From Kingdonia uniflora (lineage: Eukaryota; Streptophyta; Magnoliopsida; Ranunculales; Circaeasteraceae): a stretch of 64,000 bases of DNA. The stretch spans positions 1,116,001-1,180,000 of the forward strand of contig JACGCM010002238.1 of assembly GCA_014058105.1 (NCBI GenBank). The letters are read 5' to 3'. A program made the position numbers and the translations under genes. Below, piece after piece: positions 56,398-64,000 of this stretch (position 1 is its first letter; every line of letters begins with the position of its first letter). Below the pieces are notes generated by a model. That model saw only the letters and a program-made list of their open reading frames with translations. It made no database searches and was not told the origin of the DNA.

Positions 56398-57170
56398 TGT
56401 TGGGTTTATATCTCCAAAACTCTGTGGCTTATTTAGTCTCACAGTGTTTGGGAGAGTAGTTTGTTTCCTTGATATAACCTAGATTTTTTATTCCCTATGT
56501 TAGGCGGGGGCGGGCCGAAAAAATGAGTCTATTCGATCTCGACCTGGATCAATTCGAACCGAGTTCATTTGACCTGGAGTTCCCAGAAGACCAATTTGCA
56601 CTGAGTTTATTTCAACTTGGAGTTCTTAGAAGACCAATTCAAACTAAGTCTATTCGAACTAAATTTTTTTTTCTTTCGAATTCCTCAAGCGTAACGTGTT
56701 AACTATTTTGTAATTAAGTCTTAAACGTTTCACTTCCGTTTCAAATGTTTTTGATGATGTGCCACACCATTAACTCTTGTTACCGTTTCGAACCTTCCCT
56801 ATATAAAGAGAAATTGTGCTTCAGTCTTACCATCCATCGAACACAGTTTTTCTCCTCTATTCGATATAATCATGAGTCTAGAATTCGAGTAAAATAGTTG
56901 AAAGTTCAAATCATTCGAAGATCTTTCTTCCTTGCAAGAAAAGTTCATACTCTGCTATTTTATCCTGAAGGTGATGCAGCAATCAAACTATTTGCAAAGG
57001 GCAGTGCGGCGAAACATCTTAAAAATAGAGACCTAGTCCTCGACTCAGCATTTCCTGATCATCACTTCAATACCTCCAGTTCATGTTGCTATTAATGCTG
57101 TTCTAAGTTCTATGAATTTTTGCTCGCAATAACTGCTACAAAGGTAACAAAAGTATAATTTTTCCAAACA
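56398..57170 (+). repeat. 3' LTR of the plus-strand copia
   Basis: 773 bp partner of 51153-51928, ending ..TTTTTCCAAACA and followed by AAAAC. TTCGA motifs lie at 56533-56665 and TATA at about 56798-56808. Confidence 0.93.
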
Positions 57171-57349
57171 AAAACTACACCCTCAATCTAGCAGCACCTT
57201 GTGCAAAAGCAGACTCCAGAACTCCTGCTCCCAATAGCCAGGCCCAAAAGAAATCAAACAACTATCCTCCAACCTACTCATTAAGGCCAATAAACATAAG
57301 AAACTTCAAGGCTCTGAATTCCCAGCTTGAAGGACAAACCATAATTATG

Positions 57350-57595
57350 AATCTATTCTCTGTAGTACACTTTAGTAATGTCTTCATGGGCAATCTTCTT
57401 CAAGTTTTCAGGAAGAGCATCAACCTGTGTCTCTATGTATTCTGCATCAGGGTGCAAGTCTACAAGGCCATCAGTTAGCCTATTAGTCTCCCTCAAATCA
57501 TGTTCAATCTCATAAAACCCCATATCTCCAATCATTTTGCGACTAGGAATGATGTTTGAAGGGAAACCTTCACAAATCTTTAACATCACTAACAA
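57350..57595 (-). pseudogene. LINE RNase H C-terminus, first copy
   Basis: 80 codons: KMIGDMGFYEIEHDLRETNR, then LTDGLVDL, VDALPENLKKIAHED and a stop after KVYYRE. The pattern H-x-x-RETN-x-x-x-DGL followed by LP-NL-x-I-x-x-ED is the end of plant RNase H domains found at the C-terminus of non-LTR (LINE) ORF2 (RVT_3 type). The expected Ala-Asp is Thr-Asp. Nothing of RT is seen upstream. The family assignment is by motif only. Confidence 0.55.
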
Positions 57596-58284
57596 TTAGA
57601 TTGATGCTTGAATGGAAAGCTTAGTTAATCAGTCGTAAGCAATTTCTGAATCACTAGAAACTTTTGCGACTGGAAATAATATTCATGGTATAACAAAAGT
57701 GTTGTCGCATTTTCAGTTTAATATTCAAGCAACAAATAAGTCCTCCAACCACAATGTGTCCTTCGGGTATTTTAAGTTCGTTCACATTATTTTACATTCA
57801 ATTTGAACTTGGTCGTATATAAGAAAAATATTTTTGTTCTTGGTTAGGAATTTTGTTGCCATTAGAATAAAATGGGGTTTAGATCTCACTTTTAACCTGA
57901 GCCGCCAAATTTTTAACTTCCCGCTCCGAGTTGTTTCATATGGCATACAAGTTTCTAAAGGAGCTGAGGTTGATTATCTCCATAGAGGATGCAAACTTTT
58001 TCTCCACAAAAAAAAACTTTTTTTCCACATACATTTCTAACGCACACCAAACTCTTTCTATCCTCATTTTATTTCCCTGAAAATTGAGCTTGTATAAAAA
58101 GAAACGTAACCTGTACAAGAGTGGGGACAACTCGCCAGTTCATGAAGAACAAGAAGGAGAGCCTTATGCTAAAGAGAAAATCAAAGGTGAAAAAGAGGGG
58201 AAGGGAAACCAAACTACAAACAACTGCCCTATAGTTCAATCCCCATTAGGTAGGCTTCCTAGAAAGGCAATAATAAGGATATAG
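57596..58284. other. spacer between LINE fragments
   Basis: Non-coding; an A-run pair CTCCACAAAAAAAAACTTT near 58000-58030 is the only visible feature. ORFs on both strands here are unsupported. Confidence 0.4.
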
Positions 58285-58406
58285 TGAAAGGTTGTTCACT
58301 GCACCACCAAACTCTGAGATAGATTTTTCCACTTGCATCATCATCAACAATTTCCTGAAGGTCTTTTACAAACTCCTCATCAGGTCTTCGTTCAACATAT
58401 CCCATA

Positions 58407-59590
58407 CAGGGGCGACCCTGTAGTTTTGGAATCCCTAGGCGGAACTCAAACAATGGGCCCCCTCTACCCCAATTTTTTTATTTTTTTTGCAACCCTCGAA
58501 TATTTTTTTCTACATATACAATTTAATTAATTTATGCTATATAGAAAAACATATCACATTAATACATTATGATAAAGCAATTTTGAACGTGATTAATCTA
58601 TAAAAGCAAAGAATTAACAACAAACCTACAACTTCTACCGAGTTCCCCTATAAAATGAATATTTAACAATTTATAAACTTGTTGAATCATGTAAAAAATA
58701 ACTTATAAATCTATAATGGATACCACATTGCAAGTAAAACCTACACATAATCAATTATATAACAATACAAGATGTCTACTGTTAGGCATCATTATAAATA
58801 CTAATGAGTCAGAGAGACAGAGACTAGATTCAGCTCACTAACCTTCAATTCAACACAGGTTTACTCGATGTTCACATCTTTTTTGTACTATCTGCACAAC
58901 ACAGACAGACACCACACATACAAAAATTCAATATTTCATTAACAAAAAGAAAAAATTGTAGTGATTAAGACATTAAGTTTCACTTTCGGAGAGAGTTTTT
59001 TTAGTCCAATTTTATTCTCCACCTCACCAATTTCCTAAATCGACAAAACCATTTCAAAAAAATTTCCCCCTAATTTTTATTATAGTTGCTACTTGCTAGG
59101 AGCCTAGGACTGACAAGAAAAATTCATTCCAACGGAGGGGTCTTATTAAACATAGTCTTTGAATTTCACTAATATTAATTACACAACCAGAGAAGGTTTT
59201 GTTTCATTGTTCTTGAACTCAAAATGGTCAAAGGTCTGTAACCCAGATTCATTAAAAGGGATCCAATTATCCAAATACCTCCAATCATTACCGGAGGATG
59301 CCAAAGAATTTTGGAAGAGTCCAATCGACTAACAAGATCAAAAATTCATCAACGTTTCAGGTAGATTTTGATTTTAATTCGTACCAAGTACCAACAGGCA
59401 ACAAGCACTGAAGCAACAATGTCTTATTCACTTATTTGCCCTAATTTATGCAATTGTTCGTAAGATTTCAGAGATTCAAAGAGAGTACCTAAAGACCTAA
59501 ACCTTGAGCTTTTACTTATAATTGTAATGTCTATATCTCATGTGACGAGTCTCACGACTGCAACTCAACTCTACAAAGTCTGCAACAGAT

Positions 59591-59633
<43 letters not shown>

Positions 59634-59807
59634 TGTATTTAGAGAAGTCCAAAAAGAACACCCTTTGGGATCACCATGAGGCCTGTATTTTGGGCTTTGG
59701 AGGTCCAAACATATTAAGGCAACCAAAATTATGTGGCCCCTATTTTTGAGCTAAAATTGGAGGCCCTAGGCGGCCGCCTCATTGGCCTATGCCCTGGGTC
59801 TAGCCTG
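58407..59807. mobile_element. non-autonomous hAT element with ATCCCATA duplication
   Basis: 1401 bp, flanked by an exact 8-bp duplication ATCCCATA (58399-58406 and 59808-59815), the size made by hAT transposases. Ends are CAGGGGCGACCCTG on the left and, inverted, CAGGCTAGACCCAG on the right. CAGGGGCGG-like ends are typical of plant hATs. Subterminal CCCTAGGCGG is present at both ends. The inside is AT-rich without transposase ORF and holds a (GA)n run (59593-59632). It cannot move by itself. Confidence 0.85.
59593..59632 (+). repeat. (GA)n microsatellite inside the hAT element
   Basis: About 20 uninterrupted GA units. Confidence 0.95.
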
Positions 59808-60229
59808 ATCCCATACTCTGGAGCATTTTAGATAGGTTGTCAGCATTTCCATTTCACTTTTCATACACATGGATCAGAATGTAGTGGTACAGCCGTACAA
59901 TTTGGCTACCTCTTCTCTGATTTGTCTAAATAATCTTCTTTCTCTCCAAAGAGGTTCTATGTTATTGTTGATGATGTTCACAATAGCTTTAGAATCAAAT
60001 ATATATATAGAGTTGTTTGTTCTTCTGCTTATTTGCCATAGCAAGACTAGTATGTGGAGCCCGGATTTCATGGACAGTGATGGTCTCCTTTCTAGCCTTG
60101 CGTTTGTACGCTTTAATATGTACTCAATTGTATCTTCTCAGCATAACACCACAATACTGGGAAAAATGGCGATTCAATTTTTAAAGCAAGGCTCCTACTC
60201 CTCGATCCACGGAGGAGGAGAATGGAGAA

Positions 60230-60637
60230 TAACAGTTTTTTGTTGTTCAGTTCGAACAAAGACTTTCTCTGTTCGAACAGGGAATACCCTTTTAAGGTCT
60301 GAGGTCTTCTGTTTGAACAGAGAAAATCTATGTTCGAACAGACTGTTCGAGCAGAGAATGTCTTTGTTCGAACAAGGAACGACGTGTTGGTTCTGAATGC
60401 TTTTGTTTGGACAGTAACTTTCTCCGTTCACTGTTCAAATAGAGATCGTGAAGACAAGTTTCCAACTTGGAAAAACACTTAAAGACTTGGTTTTGGAGCG
60501 TAGGTTGCCTCTCGAGATACGTGTAATCATTGTAACATCTCTTATTATTTATAAGGAATTAGGTTTAGAAAGAGGAACTTAAAAGCTGTAAGTTACACCA
60601 TTGATAGAAAGAGGCAGAGATATATATAGAGAGAGGC

Positions 60638-60671
<34 letters not shown>

Positions 60672-60728
60672 GATTGTAATCGGTTTCAACAATTCTACTG
60701 AAATCCGATGTCGCCGCCGAAGAGAGGT
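60230..60728 (+). repeat. LTR-like segment with TTCGAA motifs and (TA)n
   Basis: Four exact TTCGAA in CTGTTCGAACAG-like palindromes plus degenerate copies (60243-60440). A TATA-like TATTTATAAGG follows near 60546, then a leader with a (TA)n run (60641-60668). The order motif array, TATA, leader resembles an LTR. No partner or ends were found. Confidence 0.4.
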
Positions 60729-61780
60729 TGTCACGCCCCAAAATCCAATTTCTGATATAAAATCATAAAACAACCCTGAAGCATAACAAGTCGGGAATCC
60801 CACGGATGAACCCCGTATATGTAATATATTTCTAACAAAATTAACTACATCTACTTATACCAAAGCAACGCAGCGAAAATATCTCAATTATTGAATAAAA
60901 TTAATAATATTCTCAACAAAATCTAAGAACGAGAAAAAGACCACGACAATAAAATCTGAAATACAATATTATAAATACCCTACGACATAGCTCAGCGATC
61001 CAATAGAACTCCAAAGAATCTCGAAATGATTACCCAAGCCTCACAAACCAATATCTACTTTGCTCGGCCTCCTGTGAAAAATATAGTGCACGAGGCGTTA
61101 TAGAGCACAATTATTATCGGTCACTGAACATGGCAGACTGAGATAATAAAGAGATACCAAAGTGATACAATATTTTATCTATATGTATAAATGATGCAAT
61201 GTTTATTGAGGAGCTGAGGTTCAATTATTAATATTTTTTTTGAGCATCGACGCCAACCGGTATTATAAGTAATTATTGAGTGTTATTAGGTGTGGGGGAT
61301 AACTAACAAACGATGTACACAAGGTTACTTTTAATTTAGTGAGACCACACTCTCGTACCCTTCTGTCTTCAGTAGAAGCGTATCCCTTATTGTCGAGCCA
61401 GGGATTGGTGAATTCCTTTTTAGTAAGCCAGGAATTAGCGGGGAAAATTACCGGATCAAGGTGGTCAAGGAGTTTTAACCTACAAGTCTAAAGCCTTATT
61501 TATTTTTACTTTTAGGCCCACGGGGAGTATTCACAAATAATATCAAGGCTAGGCCGATAGGTAACTGGGGAAGAATTTTAGGGGCTTACAACCCTGGAAT
61601 TCTGATAAACAGTTACCGAATCTTTTATTTAGGGAATCAAACCCAAGGACCTTGGCAACATAGCCCTATTGTGTACATGACTCTAAGTTGTCCTATGCAT
61701 GAATGATTTGAGAGACCGCCACCCAATCAAAATGACCTATCTATCATTACTCTATTGGCAATGAGACTATATCATATGAT
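60729..61780 (+). repeat. LTR-like segment starting TGTCACGCCCC
   Basis: TGTCACGCCCCAAAATCC at 60729 is a phrase seen at the start of many plant gypsy LTRs. The following kilobase is non-coding with no second copy here. It is listed as a probable repeat on that phrase alone. Confidence 0.35.
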
Positions 61781-62197
61781 TGACTATCTTATGCTACTAC
61801 ACCAGTTTTAGCAAAATACCACAGACTTTGTTTATGCTAAAATGTTATTTGCCACAGATCTTGGCTGTGGTGGAGGTCTGTAGTAAAAGGTGCATGACAA
61901 TTTTTTTACCACAGACTTTATCCAAGCTTAATGTATTGTTTTGCCATGGATTTAATCTGTGGTTAATTTATTGCAACGGATATAAACGGTGTTATAAAAC
62001 AAGATAAGACACAGTTTTAATCCGTGGCTATTTATTTACCGCAGATTAAGTCCATGGCAATTTTTTTTTCATTTTTTCAAAATTTATCAAAATTACACTT
62101 CATAATTTTATTCACTCTAAAAAAATACCTACTACACATGTAACTTTGTATTATATCATATTTCAAGTTATAATATATCAACAATTTTCTTGTAGTG
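61780..62197 (-). mobile_element. CACTA-type terminus with subterminal repeats
   Basis: The segment ends ..CAATTTTCTTGTAGTG at 62197, i.e. CACTACAAGAAAATTG inverted, the classic plant CACTA (En/Spm) end. For 400 bp before it, short repeats in both orientations recur (CCACAGAC, CCACAGATCTTGGCTGTGG, ATCTGTGG, TCCGTGGC, CCGCAGATTAAGTCCATGG), as in CACTA subterminal regions. A left end may lie near 61791 (TACTACACC), which would make a miniature element, but it does not match well. Confidence 0.65.
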
Positions 62198-63545
62198 CTC
62201 CAAGTACAAGATTCCATATGAAATTTATAAATGAAACTAAGAACATAAGAATTAAAAAGAAATGGACAATGACTTGAAAGCGAAAGGTAGCCAGAGATTA
62301 AGTCATATTAAGATGAAATAATATTTTGGACCCAAGGATAATGCCTGCAACAACAATAACATAGCAAATTAATCAACTATAAATCTTAAACCCTTTGCAA
62401 TATTAGCTTGTTACTTAATGCATGTATCGCAAAATAAAATCTGAATATCTATTAAAGTGTGGAAGGACAATTACCTTAATAGATAAAACGTGACATGATA
62501 ACGGTCTACTTGATTTTCATGTTACCGCTTGAATATATGTACACCTGCAATAAAAGGGACAATGAGAATGATCGTAAGTAAACCACTTGAATATTGCGTA
62601 TTTTAGTAAATGGAACTACAAACTGCTAGTGGGATTATCATTGAAAAGAATTAAAAACTTATCATCAAGGTCTCAAGTATATCTAAGCATTACCTTTCTC
62701 AAGCAAGTAGTCAATCAGCCTATTGTAATAGGCAACTCCTTTCCAGTATACCTTCCCCTCCATCTAAGAAAAGGAAGATGTAAATGATGTTAAATAAATC
62801 AAATGTTTAAAACAAACAAAAGAAGCAAAATATGTTTTCTTATCGAGTCAACAATGTTAATTTGTACACATGAATAGAGTGTAAATTAAAGGTTTTAGAT
62901 TACCTGGGAAAATTCTGGATCAGGAGATTGAAAATCGATATGCATCAAAGTTCAACTTTGCCATGAGATCCACATCCTCCTACAACCAAATACTATTTAG
63001 TTTTAGTTAAAACAAATGAGAAACGGAACAAGGAAAATTATGGATATATTATGCGCATAGTTTCAGTTAAATATATTTTGATTTGAGAGGGGCCGACCTG
63101 ACCCAGATTCTTCATTGTTTTTGGTGGTATCGCTTTCTCCTGGTTCTGAAGCAATACACAATATCCGAAGGTTTAGGAGGGTTACATCATGAAATTTTCT
63201 TTAGGGCAAGAATTACTTTAAAGGTCACAGGCCTTAAAGAAATGGCTTTTATTTCCACAAAGGCTTATATCCCAATCATGGAGGTGTTCAAAAGTATTGA
63301 GCCTTAAGAGTCACATCGCCTTACTGACACCTTTCCCCTAAGGCCAATGCCTCTAGGGAAGGCGTTGTAGTTTTTTTTTCATACAACTGTTCAATCATAG
63401 ACATTACTACTTGTTGTTTTATGGTTACAACAATTCAGGTGACACATAATTAACATAATGAAGCTTAGTAAGTTAAAGCTACAACAATCAGGGACCTTTG
63501 AGTGACAAAATCAAAGTAAGCTAAAGCTAAACTGTAAAGCATAAG
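62198..63545. other. non-genic spacer left of the polygalacturonase fragment
   Basis: No exon of the polygalacturonase or of any other gene is recognised here. The ORFs at 62587-62787 and 63083-63307 lack support. If the QRT3-like gene has further exons, they are not within the 1.3 kb upstream. Confidence 0.4.
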
Positions 63546-64000
63546 TAACATGGTATTATAAATTGTTACATGGACTACACAGGTAAACACTTTGAACGAT
63601 ATCGTTGAAGTCATTGAGAAGTTTTGTTCATCTGTAATTTTTTGATAAATTCTGTTCTCCGCCTATGTTTTTTTTTCAGGCATTGCATATTGCGGAGGAT
63701 CCAGTTCAACTTCACATCTCTAACTCGTTTTTCCTGGGAGACACATTTATCATCTTGAAGTCTATAAAGGGTGTGATAAACGGTGTAAATATCATCGATA
63801 ACATGTTTTCCAGGAGTGGTAAAGGCATTTATATTGTCCAAATAAATGGGAATTTTGGAAATATTGATCAAGTAGTGATCGATCGGAATAATGAACGAGG
63901 AATGAATCTAAAAGCAACTGTGGCCAGGGGATTCACGCAAGGGAATGGAACTTCGTGGAGTGTAGATTTCAATAGGGTGCTATTGTTTCCGAATAGGATC
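63546..64000 (+). pseudogene. QRT3: QUARTET3-like polygalacturonase, partial, apparently frame-shifted
   Basis: QRT3 is a secreted polygalacturonase that degrades pectin of the pollen mother cell wall so that microspores separate. A short exon ends at 63582 and reads IINCYMDYTG, followed by a 97-bp GT..AG intron (63583-63679). The next exon is open to the window edge (107 codons): AEDPVQLHISNSFFLGDTF, VINGVNIIDNMFSRSGKG, NIDQVVIDRNN, TVARGFTQGNGTSW and VDFNRVLLFPN, all matching the beta-helix region of QRT3 proteins. The two exons do not join in frame: between DYTG-I and AEDP there are 4 (or 7) extra bases (GCATTGCATATTGCGG). A stop also lies just before the short exon. It is a pseudogene, or the splice differs from what I see. 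Confidence 0.8.

Larger units (their letters stand above)
51153..57170 (+). mobile_element. complete-structure Ty1/copia element with AAAAC target duplication
   Basis: LTRs 51153-51928 and 56398-57170, both TG..CA, flanked by identical AAAAC (51148-51152 and 57171-57175). It has a polypurine tract before the 3' LTR and gag, protease, integrase, RT and RNase H in copia order on the plus strand. It is inactive: multiple stops and frameshifts, integrase first Asp changed to Asn, and RT YVDD changed to YVDV. LTRs differ at many sites, mostly C/T and A/G, as expected of an old methylated insertion. Confidence 0.95.
58285..60071 (-). pseudogene. LINE RNase H C-terminus, second copy, split by a hAT element
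   Basis: The minus strand from 60071 reads YIFDSKAIVNIINNN and PLWRERRLFRQIREEVAKLY, the DSK and helix region of the LINE-type RNase H, then HVYEK and, after a stop, NGNADNLSKML to 59816. With the hAT element (58407-59807) and one copy of its 8-bp duplication set aside, the frame continues at 58398 with MGYVERRPDEEFVKDLQEIV and DDDASGKIYLRVW. The coding pieces are 59816-60071 and 58285-58398; the region between is the insertion. Confidence 0.65.

Noticed and set aside
61785..61800. Left CACTA end (TACTACACCAG) pairing with 62197
   Set aside because: Matches the right end for only about six bases and flanking trinucleotides differ; kept only as a possibility in the feature entry.

Overview
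This is nuclear DNA of a flowering plant, almost certainly a eudicot. It is AT-rich, has long introns bounded by GT..AG, and is packed with plant LTR retrotransposons (Ty1/copia and Ty3/gypsy of Tat and Athila type), a Mutator-like transposon, a hAT element, LINE remnants and a CACTA-type end. There are no operons, no prokaryotic signals, and I saw no tRNA or rRNA gene. The species cannot be named from the sequence.

Layout. 1-6442: nested retrotransposon debris. It holds the 3' end of a Tat-like Ty3 element with minus-strand ORFs and its LTR (to 3801), then a copia 3' UTR plus LTR (3802-5000), then the RNase H tail, 3' UTR and LTR start of another copia (5002 on). 6443-10581: a complete-structure minus-strand copia with about 200-bp LTRs whose gag is almost wholly deleted. 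11950-16817: a Mutator-like element (MULE) with about 150-160 bp terminal inverted repeats and a 9-bp target duplication. It carries both a decayed MuDR-type transposase and a captured fragment of proline dehydrogenase. 17657-32809: the one intact host gene, ten exons coding for a 302-aa PAM2/two-RRM protein (CTC-interacting-domain family). Two introns are swollen to 5.7 and 7.6 kb, the larger holding a 2.6-kb LTR element. 32810-36000: downstream DNA with three local tandem duplications. 36000-37815: a minus-strand Athila-like gag-protease fragment joined by deletion to an RNase H/integrase hinge. 37820-38580: an LTR-like piece with an array of TTCGAA palindromes.

38595-49613: the 3' half of a Tat-like Ty3 element, with RNase H and integrase on the plus strand, two tandem-repeat blocks, then a long minus-strand (antisense) coiled-coil gene, and finally an LTR. 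51153-57170: a complete-structure plus-strand copia with 5-bp target duplication AAAAC and ruined catalytic motifs. 57350-60071: two LINE RNase H tails on the minus strand, one split by a 1401-bp hAT element with an exact 8-bp duplication. 60230-62197: LTR-like sequence and a CACTA-type terminus. 63546-64000: exons of a QUARTET3-like polygalacturonase running off the right edge, apparently frame-shifted.

Functionally, the host contribution is an RNA-binding, poly(A)-binding-protein-interacting factor and, at the edge, a pectin-degrading enzyme or its relic. Everything else is mobile DNA in various states of decay. The most notable points are the MULE carrying proline dehydrogenase sequence, the antisense genes of the Tat-like elements (including a small antisense ORF recognisable in two diverged copies), and palindrome arrays placed upstream of the TATA box in three unrelated LTRs.
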